Shown: positions 54,798-63,552, numbered from the stretch's first letter. The stretch: 64,000 nucleotides of DNA from Halomarina salina (GCF_023074835.1 NZ_JALLGW010000001.1:744001-808000); one strand, 5' to 3'. Notes: generated by a model from the letters alone, not told the origin. Program-made: numbers and translations.

Positions 54798-54940
54798 TGC
54801 CCCGTCTCGCGTTCACTCCCTCGCCCGTGGTCGGTTCCGGTTGGCTGGATGACTCCCGAGTCACCAGTGGTGTCGACCCCGTCCGCTTCGCGGCGACCGT
54901 CATGGAGAACGGAGCGACTGAACCGCTGTCGTCTCCGCAC

Positions 54941-54977
54941 GTTGGTTGTTCTGCCCCGCGAGGGGTGCAGGGCGTGT
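54941..54977 (+). promoter_or_regulatory. Shared upstream hairpin, copy 4 (before the DUF932-like gene)
   Basis: GGTTGTTCTGCCCCGCG then AGGGGTGCAGGGCG, 42 bp before the ATG at 55020; close to the copy at 48262. Confidence 0.5.
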
Positions 54978-55019
54978 GTGTCCTGCCGGTCAGCCGTGAC
55001 CGATTGAGAGGTGTCTGAA

Positions 55020-56201
55020 ATGCAAGAACCAGGACGCCGGCACGTGTTCGCTGGCATCGACAGTCGCACCGACACAGCACTCCCCGCTTGGTACGCTGAC
55101 CGCGTTGACGACACAGACGAGGTGATGACGTTCTCCGAAGCGATTCGCGACCTCCCGCGAGCCACGACCACCGAGGTCGCCTACCGGAATCCGGTAAGCG
55201 ACGAGTGGGTCGAAACCGAGCGGTTCAACGCCGTCGCCGAACCCTCGCGGCTTCGTCAGCAGGCGACGGGCGGTGGTGGTAAGAACGTGGCCGATGGAAG
55301 CGGTAGCGAGAGCGTGGACCCGCTGTTCCACGTCCCCTCGGACTCGTACACCATCCTAAATCCCGTCGAGGTGTACGCACCCCTCGAACGGGTTCTCCGC
55401 GAACAGACCGTCGACGGCCGTCGACTGGCGGAGGTGGCGTTCGGCGAGATCAGGCAGTATCGCGGGGGTGGGGAAGTCCACATGGACGTACTATTCGACG
55501 GGTTGGAGGTGACGCTGTCCGACCGACGTGACCCGATCACGATGGGCGTCACGTCGGGCTATGACTTCTTCGGCGGCCACGCGGTGTACGTCGAAGGCTT
55601 TGCGCGTGATACCGCGTGCGCGAACTCGATCCGGTCGCTCACCAACAAAGAGGTCGTGCGACATGTCGGCGGTGTCGAGGCATTCGACGACTGGTGGGAG
55701 GAGATTCTCGGACAACTCGATCTCGTTGCGGACGACCTCGCGGGGTTCATCGACGCGGCCCAGGGGGTGACGCTCGAGTTCACGGACCTGCCGTTCGATG
55801 TGGTGGGGTTCTACGACTTACTTGACTTTCCGCAGTATCTCGCCGAGCAGGCGGCTAGCGACGTGCGGGCGAACGCAGTGAACCCCTTCGAGATCGATAT
55901 GTGGACGCTGCATTCGGGCGCGACGTACGCGCTGACCCATCACTTCCGCGGGAAGGAGGGGACGTCACTCGACGGCTATCAGCGCGTCGCCAACGACGTC
56001 CTATTCAACCCCGAGGCGACCATCGACCGCGTTCAGCAGGCCTACGAGCAGCAGACAGAAGAGGTCGAGCAGGAAGGGCTGACCAGTGGGCGTGGGCAGG
56101 CCCGCATCGAACAGGTCGGAGACGATCTTCGGGACGCGGTCGAGCAGTTCGAGTCCCGTGAGGAAGCGCTGCGTGAGCGGTTCACGCAGGTGTCGAACTG
56201 A
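55020..56201 (+). CDS. DUF932-like phage/plasmid protein
   Basis: The protein is 393 aa from the ATG 55020, with GAGGTG eight bases before it; an in-frame GTG 55011 exists. SDSYTILNPVEVYAPLERVL and GSGYDFFGGHAVYVEGFARDTACANS-like text (55570-55630) resemble the DUF932 family, whose members are mostly in phages and plasmids. A C-terminal helical coiled coil ends the protein. Function unknown. Confidence 0.65.
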   Translation: MQEPGRRHVFAGIDSRTDTALPAWYADRVDDTDEVMTFSEAIRDLPRATTTEVAYRNPVSDEWVETERFNAVAEPSRLRQQATGGGGKNVADGSGSESVDPLFHVPSDSYTILNPVEVYAPLERVLREQTVDGRRLAEVAFGEIRQYRGGGEVHMDVLFDGLEVTLSDRRDPITMGVTSGYDFFGGHAVYVEGFARDTACANSIRSLTNKEVVRHVGGVEAFDDWWEEILGQLDLVADDLAGFIDAAQGVTLEFTDLPFDVVGFYDLLDFPQYLAEQAASDVRANAVNPFEIDMWTLHSGATYALTHHFRGKEGTSLDGYQRVANDVLFNPEATIDRVQQAYEQQTEEVEQEGLTSGRGQARIEQVGDDLRDAVEQFESREEALRERFTQVSN

Positions 56202-56228
56202 ATCGGTATCGCTATTTTATCGAGTTCT

Positions 56229-56363
56229 ATGTCCAACCTCGATTCTGATGAGAACTGTTGTCCTACCTGTGACGGTCCTATCGTGAGTGTAACGGTCGTC
56301 GGCCCGAGTGTAGCAATTATCGCTCCGTGCGGGCATCAGATCCCACCCCAACTACTCGACTGA
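56229..56363 (+). CDS. Tiny zinc-finger protein (44 aa)
   Basis: ATG 56229 gives MSNLDSDENCCPTCDGPIVS, then a short hydrophobic strand and PCGHQIPPQLLD before the stop. CPTC and PCGH form one likely zinc site. It follows the DUF932-like gene by 27 bp and may be in its operon. Confidence 0.55.
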   Translation: MSNLDSDENCCPTCDGPIVSVTVVGPSVAIIAPCGHQIPPQLLD

Positions 56364-56411
56364 AGAACCGGTTTCGAAAGCACGTCTTCGAGGGCTCTCG
56401 CGTGTATACCG

Positions 56412-57053
56412 ATGATAAGGAGCAGATCGGGGCGACTTCGACCCACGGATGCTCCGACCATCGTTCGTGAACGTGACACGAAACGACTCGTCGCACAGAC
56501 CGACATCTCTCCCACAGGAGCGGAGAACTTCGTCGATCATGACGACCTCCGTGAGCAGGTAGTCAAACTCGAACTGTTCTGCCTCCTCCATCAACCCATC
56601 ATCGAACTGAACGACGGCGGATGGAAATCCCTCAATCAGATGTCCGATAGTCAGCAGTGCACAGCACTGCTTTCGATTACGATGATCGAACGCGATATCC
56701 CTCTCATCATTGACCAACCTGAAGACGTGCTCGGCAACCAGTCCATCTTCTTGGAAGTTGTGAGCCTCCTCCGCGACATCAACCACGACCACGAAATAAT
56801 CACAGCAACTCACAACGCCAACATTCCAGTACTGGGTGATGCGGAGCAAATCATCGTCATGCGTTCCAACGGACAGGAAGGGTTCTTCCGACCCTATGGG
56901 TGGATTGACGATCACGTGACCAAGAATCAGACACGAGATTTTCTCGAAGGAAGCGAACAGGCATTCAGAGGGCGTGACGACAAGTACCGCCAGTCCGACA
57001 CAGTTGCATCCCCGTCGTTGGTGAAACGCTTTGGGTCGAGCACACGTGATTAA
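56412..57053 (+). pseudogene. C-terminal fragment of a large AAA/SMC-like ATPase
   Basis: 213 codons. MSDSQQCTALLSITMIERDI and PLIIDQPEDVLGNQ correspond to the signature and Walker B (DQPED) of large defence-type AAA ATPases, followed by the switch HNANIPVLGDAEQIIVM. The Walker A half is missing and the usual SDGQ is SDSQ. It is probably a decayed remnant. Confidence 0.55.
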
Positions 57054-57111
57054 TTCGATAGTGGAGAAAGACTTTTTCCTGCGAGGGAATACAATCATAT
57101 AATAACGCATC

Positions 57112-57294
57112 ATGGGACTGCTTGACGATGTCGAAGACGTGCTTGACGGTGGAGGCAAGGAACGCACAAAATACGAGTACGAGTGCGGCGCGTGTGGGTG
57201 TGTCTGGCGGACGACTGTGTCGCCTCATAGTGCGCAGTGTACCGACTGTCACGCCGACGATAATCTGACGCTGCTCTCGGAATCAGCAGAATGA
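57112..57294 (+). CDS. Small zinc-ribbon protein (60 aa)
   Basis: The acidic N-terminus MGLLDDVEDVLDGGGKERTK leads to CGACGCVWRTT and CTDCHAD, giving two CxxC knuckles. Small haloarchaeal zinc proteins of this kind are usually small regulators or adaptors; function unknown. It is monocistronic. Confidence 0.7.
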   Translation: MGLLDDVEDVLDGGGKERTKYEYECGACGCVWRTTVSPHSAQCTDCHADDNLTLLSESAE

Positions 57295-57329
57295 CCATCC
57301 GTCGGCGCTGAGTACCGATTGGCTCGGTA

Positions 57330-57441
57330 GCCTCACTCCCGTTTTGGGGTCTTTCCTACTGTGACACGCGTCAACGGAGGCTTCCGGTAGTGCTCCTCGC
57401 TGTTTCAATCCCGTTTTGGTTTTCTTCCCTACTACCGCGAC
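57330..57441. CRISPR. Possible two-repeat CRISPR remnant
   Basis: Two related units, 57330-57365 and 57402-57441, share CCCGTTTTGG and CCTACT and are exactly 72 bp apart. The second opens GTTTCAATCCCGTTTTGG, like many archaeal repeats. A 36-bp spacer-like piece separates them. The first unit is degenerate, and no cas gene is in the window. The rest of 57295-57579 shows nothing else. Confidence 0.3.
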
Positions 57442-57579
57442 AAGGGAGAAATCCATACCGGACTGGGGTTGGGAGGTGAGCACTCTTTGAATGGCCCTGC
57501 GTGGATATAACCGACTTATTGACTAGCCCGCGCCGTGGTGCATAATCTAGTTCAGCCAGTAAGTCCCCAACCTGAGCGA

Positions 57580-57813
57580 TTATTCCCGAGACTCTTTCCA
57601 TCTCGCTGCAGTGAGTATCTGTCCGATACCCTTTGTGATGATGAGTAACCCGATCAGAAAGTACAACGGGATGAAATCATAATTGTTGAGATCCCCAATG
57701 AGTATCACGGAAAGCGCCGGGTTCCATGTCCGAACTACGAGTATAAGGCCGATGAAAGACAATATTACTCCGAGTAGCGTGAGTACACGTTCATCCGACG
57801 AAGGGCCCTTCAT
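57580..57813 (-). CDS. Small membrane protein (77 aa), unknown function
   Basis: The Met at 57813 is chosen after GAGTGAGC. Two or three helices (LTLLGVILSFIGLILVV, IPLYFLIGLLIITKGIGQIL) with few charges. More AT-rich than the core genes. No family seen. Confidence 0.6.
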   Translation of the reverse strand: MKGPSSDERVLTLLGVILSFIGLILVVRTWNPALSVILIGDLNNYDFIPLYFLIGLLIITKGIGQILTAARWKESRE

Positions 57814-57994
57814 GCTCACTCCTTCGACTGAATAGTATTCAAATCTCTGTCGTATCACTGACACTTTTGATAAATCCTCCCAATGGTCTATGAGGGGTGC
57901 CGGTTGACTGTGACCGGGTTGGTCAGCCCCCGCTGAATACAACCGGCAACCAGTTCCGATATGTTTATAGCTGGATGATAGATACTGTCAGGTA

Positions 57995-58153
57995 ATGTCA
58001 CGCAACTCAGCGGCCCGGACGGACCTGAGCGATGACGGCGAGGTGATGGCTGCTATCTCGGAGCAGCGACTTGTCATCGCTGACATCTCGCGCGACGACG
58101 CGTGGCTCTCGGTGCCGCTGAGGCAGGCAGTCGTTCTCGATGAGAATCGGTAG
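57995..58153 (+). CDS. Small haloarchaeal protein (52 aa)
   Basis: ATG 57995 gives MSRNSAARTDLSDDGEVMAA, then EQRLVIADISRDDAWLSVPL. The RLVIADISRDDAWLS core resembles a small conserved haloarchaeal family. A TTTATA-like element lies about 30 bases before the start. Function unknown. Confidence 0.6.
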   Translation: MSRNSAARTDLSDDGEVMAAISEQRLVIADISRDDAWLSVPLRQAVVLDENR

Positions 58154-58232
58154 GAAGGCTGTTGACATCCCCCACCAAAGTGATTGAAGGGTTCCCGATG
58201 ATCGTTGGGAAATTCTGGTTTGCGACCCATTC

Positions 58233-59474
58233 TCAGTTCTCGCGTGGAGCGAACCGCCCCACACTTCGATCGAACAGATGGACCGCTGGCTGTGCCAACC
58301 AGCCGGTACTCCTATCCACTGCTGGATTCGGAGTTACTTTTCGTCGTATGTTCTCGGCCCCATTCACGTCAGCATTCGCCACGGTATCACAGGTTTCACA
58401 GACGTACAATCCGCGTTCGACGCGCTGATCGCCGTCTCGTGTCTTACAGACGGAGCAGGTCGCCGAGGTACCACGTTCTGACACTTGCTCGACCGTGACG
58501 CCTTCGGCCTCAGCTTTGTACCGGAGGATCGATACGAATCGGTCATAAGCCCAGCTGTGTAGGTCCCGATTCCCGCGTGTCCCCCAGTTGCGAGTCTCGC
58601 CCGTGTCGTCAACTCGGATTCCGTTGAGGTCACCCACGGCGACCGTTCCGATATCTCTCTCGACACACTCCCTGACGATGTGCTTCGTCAACGTATGGAT
58701 GAAGTGGGTTCGACGCTCGGTACGTATCCTGTCGAGGCGTTTTCGCTGGCTCGACTGTGAGTCGTCACACTTTCCTTTCTGTTTCCCGAAGTAGTACTCA
58801 TCTTGCTTCAGGACGTTACCGGGGAACAGGATTGACTCGCCGCCGAACGAGAGCGCGGCGATATTGCTGATCCCCAAGTCGATTCCTGCGGTACCGGCCC
58901 CTGGCGGTTCAGGATCAATCGTCGTTCGACAGACGAACTGCAATCGCCACTCTCCACGCTTGTGAACTGCCCGAATTTGCTGAATCCGCCACTCCGAGAG
59001 ATCGATATCGGGGCGCGTACGATACTCACAGAGAATGAAGTCCAGGTGCCGTTCCTTGAGATTCGTTCCCTTCGAGAGACGAACGCGACGATGTCGTGCA
59101 TCGTGTCTGAATCCGTCTGCTTTGAACGTGACCGTCGACCGTGGGTGAGAGCCATTCCGTTTGCGATAGCCAGGGGGCCGAGCATTGTCATCCCCGTTCT
59201 GGCGTTTCGCCTGCCAGCTGTCGAACGCTTCAACGAGTTCTTCGAAAACGCGCTGACTGGACTGCGAATGCAGATCCCTATAGCGCTCGTGACTGTTCAA
59301 CGTGGATTTTAGCTCCCTACCTTCGGGTATCTCTCCCGTTGCTTCCCACCGTTCTTGGATGTAGTATCGGGCTACGTTCCAAAGCTTCGAAGCTGCGACC
59401 CCGAGTGCGTCAAGGTGGTCACTCACTTGACGTTGATTCGTGACCGTCGCTTCGAACGTTCGAATCGTGCGCAT
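58233..59474 (-). CDS. tnpB: TnpB, IS200/IS605-family (IS1341-type) RNA-guided nuclease homologue
   Basis: The protein is 413 aa from the ATG 59474 (an in-frame GTG five codons upstream at 59489 is possible). RuvC-I is GIDLGIS (Asp199) and RuvC-III is ADVNGAEN (Asp369). A zinc ribbon has CSVC (340-343) and CETC (359-362). At the RuvC-II position the text is VAVGDLNG, so Gly281 stands where Glu is usual. No tnpA is present. Hairpins TTCCC/GGGAA (58192-58211) and GAGGGT/ACCCTC (59582-59596) flank it and could mark its ends and the guide-RNA scaffold. Confidence 0.9.
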   Translation of the reverse strand: MRTIRTFEATVTNQRQVSDHLDALGVAASKLWNVARYYIQERWEATGEIPEGRELKSTLNSHERYRDLHSQSSQRVFEELVEAFDSWQAKRQNGDDNARPPGYRKRNGSHPRSTVTFKADGFRHDARHRRVRLSKGTNLKERHLDFILCEYRTRPDIDLSEWRIQQIRAVHKRGEWRLQFVCRTTIDPEPPGAGTAGIDLGISNIAALSFGGESILFPGNVLKQDEYYFGKQKGKCDDSQSSQRKRLDRIRTERRTHFIHTLTKHIVRECVERDIGTVAVGDLNGIRVDDTGETRNWGTRGNRDLHSWAYDRFVSILRYKAEAEGVTVEQVSERGTSATCSVCKTRDGDQRVERGLYVCETCDTVANADVNGAENIRRKVTPNPAVDRSTGWLAQPAVHLFDRSVGRFAPREN

Positions 59475-59645
59475 TGATGGTTGTTCCACGGCCGCAGTGG
59501 GAGACAGCGTTATCTGGCCGCGGTATGGTATATAAACCTCTGGGTCCAGTCTCTCTATTGAGTCGATGAGCAGTCCGTTATGAGGGTGATACCCTCTCTT
59601 GAGATCTCGGAAGGCTGATAGTCTCCCACCCGTTTTGCTTGCTCA

Positions 59646-60326
59646 ATGGCTTCGCTAGGCTCGTGGAAGCGCGACTTCGCGAGCGGCCTCATCGTCCTCG
59701 GTCCCGTCCTCGTCACCCTCTACATCCTGCGATGGCTGTTCGTCCGACTCGCCGCGCTCGGTCTCATCGACATCTGGCCGAACCAGGGCGACCCCAACTA
59801 CGTCGCCGACCAGGTCCCCTGGTACGCTTCCTACGTCGAGGTGGCGCTGTTGCTCGCCATCCTCCTGTTGCTCACGCTCTCCGTCGGCTACATGATGCGG
59901 ACCACGTTCGGCAATCTCGTCGAGGGCGGTATCGACTCGACGATGAACCGACTGCCGGGGTTGCGTGTGGTCTACAACGCCTCGAAGATGGCGGTCGAGA
60001 CCGCCGTCTCCGGGCCCGAGGACCTCCAGAGCCCCGTCAAGGTCGAGACGTGGAACGGGATGCGGATGACCGCGTTCAAGACCGGGAAACGCTCGGCGGA
60101 CGGCCGCGAACTGCTGTTCCTCCCGACCGCCCCGAACATCACCACCGGGTTCGTCGTCGAGGTCGAACCGAACGACTACACCGAGGTCGACGAGACCGTC
60201 GAGGACGCCCTCACCCGCATCCTCTCGGCCGGGTTCGGCGACGCGAAGGAGAGCGGCGTCCAGATCGACGTCAACGAGGAGATGCCATCGCTCCGCGCCG
60301 ACGCTGACGACGCCTACGACGCCTGA
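59646..60326 (+). CDS. DUF502 membrane protein
   Basis: The protein is 226 aa with two N-terminal membrane helices (GLIVLGPVLVTLYILRWLF; VEVALLLAILLLLTLSVGY). PGLRVVYNASKM and the conserved cytosolic LFLPTAPNITTGFVVEVEP segment mark the DUF502 family. Function not established. It is the first core gene after the accessory stretch. Confidence 0.9.
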   Translation: MASLGSWKRDFASGLIVLGPVLVTLYILRWLFVRLAALGLIDIWPNQGDPNYVADQVPWYASYVEVALLLAILLLLTLSVGYMMRTTFGNLVEGGIDSTMNRLPGLRVVYNASKMAVETAVSGPEDLQSPVKVETWNGMRMTAFKTGKRSADGRELLFLPTAPNITTGFVVEVEPNDYTEVDETVEDALTRILSAGFGDAKESGVQIDVNEEMPSLRADADDAYDA

Positions 60327-60397
60327 CACCCACGACACTTGCTGTCGCCCCCTTCTCGACTCGCCCGTCGTTCGCTCGCCGTTCGCTCGGCGCTCGC

Positions 60398-61225
60398 TCA
60401 GGAGAGTATCGCCCGGAGCGCGAACAGCGCGTTCTCCTTCCGTTCGAGCACGCGCCGGTAGAAGTACGAGAGCCACCTGCTGCCGTAGGGGACGTACTGG
60501 TACACCTCGTACTCGCGAGCGAGGTCGACCTGCGCGTCCTCCCGGACCCCCATCAGCATCTGTATCTCGAAGTCGGTGCCGTGTTCCTCGTGTAGCTCGA
60601 TGGCTCGCTCGACCATCGCCGGGTCGTGACTTCCGACCCCGACCGTGCCGTCGTACTCGCGGAACAGGAACTCCAGGTGTCGCTCGTACGCCTCGTTCAC
60701 AGCCGCTTTCCCCTGGTGAGCGAGCTCCCGCGGCGGGTCGTACGCGCCCTTGACGAGTCGGAGTTTGCCGGGATACTCCACGAGCTCCCGCAGGTCGTCG
60801 TCGGTACGCTTCATGTTCGCCTGGACGCACAGGCCCATCTCCGGGTGGTCGGCGACGTTCGCCTCGAACGCGTCGATGGTGGTGTCGATGGTGGTGTAGT
60901 CCTCCATGTCGACCCAGACGAACCGCCCTTCCTCCTCGGCCACCGCGACGATGCTCGCGAGGTTCTCCTCGAACACGCTCGGGCCGACCTGCAACCCGAG
61001 TTGCGACGGCTTCACCGAGACGCAGGCGTCGAGCGAGTCGGGCATGTCCCGGAGCAGACTGCGGTACGCGGCGGCGTCCTCGTCGGCCGGGTCGCGCTCC
61101 TGGTAGTGCTCCCCGAGCAGGTTGCAGATGCTCTTGACGCCCGACGCCTCCATCCGTCGGACGTGGTCCAGCACCGCGGCGGCGTCCTCACCCGCGACGA
61201 ATCGGTCCGCGACCGGAGGTATCAT
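60398..61225 (-). CDS. Proline dehydrogenase
   Basis: The protein is 275 aa. RLVKGAYDPP, EIQMLMGVRED and the C-terminal YVPYGSRWLSYFYRRVLERKEN are the FAD/proline-binding signatures of PutA/PRODH TIM barrels. It oxidises proline to pyrroline-5-carboxylate and passes electrons to the quinone pool. It lacks the second (P5C dehydrogenase) domain, as is usual in archaea. Short CGTTCGCTCG-type repeats lie between it and DUF502. Confidence 0.94.
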   Translation of the reverse strand: MIPPVADRFVAGEDAAAVLDHVRRMEASGVKSICNLLGEHYQERDPADEDAAAYRSLLRDMPDSLDACVSVKPSQLGLQVGPSVFEENLASIVAVAEEEGRFVWVDMEDYTTIDTTIDAFEANVADHPEMGLCVQANMKRTDDDLRELVEYPGKLRLVKGAYDPPRELAHQGKAAVNEAYERHLEFLFREYDGTVGVGSHDPAMVERAIELHEEHGTDFEIQMLMGVREDAQVDLAREYEVYQYVPYGSRWLSYFYRRVLERKENALFALRAILS

Positions 61226-61371
61226 GCTGGCAAGTTCTGCCGCCCGGCGACTTGAGCGTGTTTATCCGTCCGTTCGCTCCCGCTCGTCGGGTCTGGTAGC
61301 GCTCGCACCCATCACGCTCCCCCGACGACGGCCTCCGACAGCGTTTACTCACCGCCGCGAGCACGTCGGGT

Positions 61372-61917
61372 ATGACCGGACTCGCTTCGCTCGTCGCCGC
61401 GCTCTGGGCGATGCTCCCCGCGTACCTCCCGAACAACGCGGCCGTCCTCTTCGGCGGCGGCCCACCCATCGACGGCGGCCGGGAGTGGAACGGGCGACGA
61501 CTCCTCGGCGACGGGAAGACGTGGCGCGGAACGGCGGCGGGCGTCCTCGTCGGCACGCTCGCCGCACTCGGACTGAACCGCATCGCCTCCCGCGTCGAAG
61601 GGCCGACGTCGTGGTCGCTCCCCCGATTCTCCGTTCGTGCTGGGGTCGCTCTCGCAGCAGGTGCGATGCTCGGCGACATCGGTGCGTCGTTCCTCAAACG
61701 CCGGTCGGGCCGCGCTCGCGGTGCCATGGTCCCCGGCCTCGACCAGCTCGACTTCGTCGCCGGGGCACTGGCGCTCGCTCGCCTCGTCGCGCCCGACTGG
61801 TTCAGGCGGACGTTCACCCGACCGACCGTCGGCCTCGTCCTGATCGTCACGCCGCTGCTCCACGTCGGGACGAACGCCATCGCGTACGTGCTGGGACTGA
61901 AAGACGAACCCTGGTAG
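61372..61917 (+). CDS. carS: CDP-archaeol synthase CarS
   Basis: The protein is 181 aa with five membrane helices. [16 protein letters not shown], then [13 protein letters not shown] and [15 protein letters not shown] match the CarS family, which transfers CTP to unsaturated archaetidic acid to make CDP-archaeol for polar lipids. It diverges from the proline dehydrogenase gene. Confidence 0.95.
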   Translation: MTGLASLVAALWAMLPAYLPNNAAVLFGGGPPIDGGREWNGRRLLGDGKTWRGTAAGVLVGTLAALGLNRIASRVEGPTSWSLPRFSVRAGVALAAGAMLGDIGASFLKRRSGRARGAMVPGLDQLDFVAGALALARLVAPDWFRRTFTRPTVGLVLIVTPLLHVGTNAIAYVLGLKDEPW

Positions 61918-61974
61918 AGGACAGTTTATCCACGACTGGGAGTTCGCTCGCTGGTGTTCGTCCCCAGAGAATTC

Positions 61975-63096
61975 TCAGTCCAGCCGTTCCAGCACCGCAC
62001 CAGCGTCGTACGCCAGCGACAGCGTCCGCGACCGGCCGCGTCCCTCGACGCTGGTGTAGGTGGCGTCGATGAGACCCAGCTGGTCGAGCTTGTTGATGAG
62101 TTCGGAGTAGCGGGTGTAGCCCAGTCCCGTCTCCTCCTCGAACGCCTCGTACACCTCGCCAGCCCGCTCGCCGTCGTGTTCGGCGATGACGCCGACGAGG
62201 GCACGCTCGGAGTCAGACAGGCCCTGCAGGTGCCGCGAGAGGTGGACGTACTTCGACTTGTCGTAGGCCGAGTCGACGTCCTCCAGTTCGACGCTCCGCG
62301 AGGCACGCATCTCGGCTTGCAGCCCAGCGCGACGGAGCAGGTCGATACCGACGCGCAGGTCGCCACCGGTGTCCGCCGTCAGGTCGGCGACCTGGTCGAT
62401 AATCTCGGGTCCACAGGAGCCCTCGACGAAGCCGTACTCGACGCGCTCGCGGAGGATGTCCGCGATTTCTGGTTCGTCGTACCGTGGGAAGTACACCTCC
62501 TCGGGGCGGAACACGGACTGGACGCGCGTGTCCAGTTCCTCGATGATGTCGAGGTCCAGGTCGGAGGAGACCAGCACGACGCCGATCTTCGCCCCCGAGT
62601 GGGCTTCGTGCGCGCGAAGGAGGGAGTACAGCGTGTCGCTGGCCTCGTCGTCGTAGAACAGGTAGTTCACGTCGTCGAGCGCGACGACCAGCACCTCGTC
62701 GTCCTCGACGAGGCGGTCGGTTATCTGGCCGAACAGCTTCTTGAACGAGATGCCGCTGGTCGGCGGTTCGTACTCGAACATCTCCTCGAACAGGCGCGAG
62801 AAGACGGCGTAGCGCGTCGAGTCCACCTGGCAGTTCACCTGCGCGACGTTCACGTCCGAGACGGCCTGCAGTTCGTCGAACAGTTTCCCGACGGCCGTGG
62901 TCTTGCCGGTCCCCGGCGGACCGCGAACCATCACGTTCAGCGGCCGGGAACCGCGCGCAGCGGGCCTGAGCGCGTACTTCAGGTTCTGCATCTGCTCGTC
63001 GCGGTGGTAGAACGTCTCCGGGACGTAGTCTATCTCGAAGACGTGCTCGTCGCGGAAGACGGACTCGTCCCACGACAGCATCTCGTCGTCGGCCAT
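61975..63096 (-). CDS. cdc6: Orc1/Cdc6-family replication initiator
   Basis: The protein is 373 aa. Walker A is VRGPPGTGKT, Walker B is VVALDDVNYLF, sensor-1 is VLVSSDLDL and sensor-2 lies in GGDLRVGIDLLRRAG. A C-terminal winged helix (TGLGYTRYSELINKLDQLGL) binds origin DNA. Haloarchaea have several such genes. The upstream 450 bp show no AT-rich unwinding region or ORB repeats, so an origin here is unlikely. Confidence 0.93.
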   Translation of the reverse strand: MADDEMLSWDESVFRDEHVFEIDYVPETFYHRDEQMQNLKYALRPAARGSRPLNVMVRGPPGTGKTTAVGKLFDELQAVSDVNVAQVNCQVDSTRYAVFSRLFEEMFEYEPPTSGISFKKLFGQITDRLVEDDEVLVVALDDVNYLFYDDEASDTLYSLLRAHEAHSGAKIGVVLVSSDLDLDIIEELDTRVQSVFRPEEVYFPRYDEPEIADILRERVEYGFVEGSCGPEIIDQVADLTADTGGDLRVGIDLLRRAGLQAEMRASRSVELEDVDSAYDKSKYVHLSRHLQGLSDSERALVGVIAEHDGERAGEVYEAFEEETGLGYTRYSELINKLDQLGLIDATYTSVEGRGRSRTLSLAYDAGAVLERLD

Positions 63097-63275
63097 TTCA
63101 CTTTCACCTCGCTACTGAGACGACTTAACTGTTGGGAGGACACCCGTCTGACACGTCCGTCGACGGGAGGCTCACGGTTCGTTTCACACCACGCTCGGCG
63201 TCGAAGATGCCCGTCTCGCGTGCTCTCACCGGCTCGCGGGTCACTCCGCTCGCGGGGCACTTCGACCCGTGCTCT

Positions 63276-63307
63276 CCTCGCGGCTCCCTTCGGTCACCGC
63301 TCGGCTG
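63276..63307. repeat. Dispersed module A, copy in the orc1 upstream region
   Basis: CTCGCGGCTCCCTTCGGTCA and CCGCTCGGC match module A at 19646 and 15213. It is followed by GGAGATTCTCGCTCG at 63309, a partial hairpin B. The region 63097-63552 otherwise has no gene. Confidence 0.5.
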
Positions 63308-63508
63308 CCGGAGATTCTCGCTCGTGTCACTCGCTGGGCTCGTCACCGGCCGCTCCGCCGCCGGTTTCCAGCGGCACCGAACGTTCCGCGCGGCTCAGAA
63401 CCACGCTACTCTGCGGGTCGCTCGCGCTCCCCGCTTCGTTACGAGGCGCTCCCGATGGTCGCGCCTCGCTACTCCTCACGGCTCACGTCCGTCCGCCGCT
63501 CGTAGCTC

Positions 63509-63552
63509 CGCGGTTCTCACTCACTCGCTTCGCTCGTTCGCTCCGAACCGCG
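63509..63552. repeat. Dispersed hairpin element B, copy d, directly at a stop codon
   Basis: The arms CGCGGTTC (63509-63516) and GAACCGCG (63545-63552) enclose the TCACTCACTCGCTTCGCTCG core. It ends one base before the stop codon of the MutS-related gene, the same placement as at cgi121. Confidence 0.6.

Noticed and set aside
63097-63552. Possible replication origin next to orc1/cdc6
   Set aside because: No AT-rich unwinding stretch and no ORB-like repeats; the gap is GC-rich and filled by dispersed modules.
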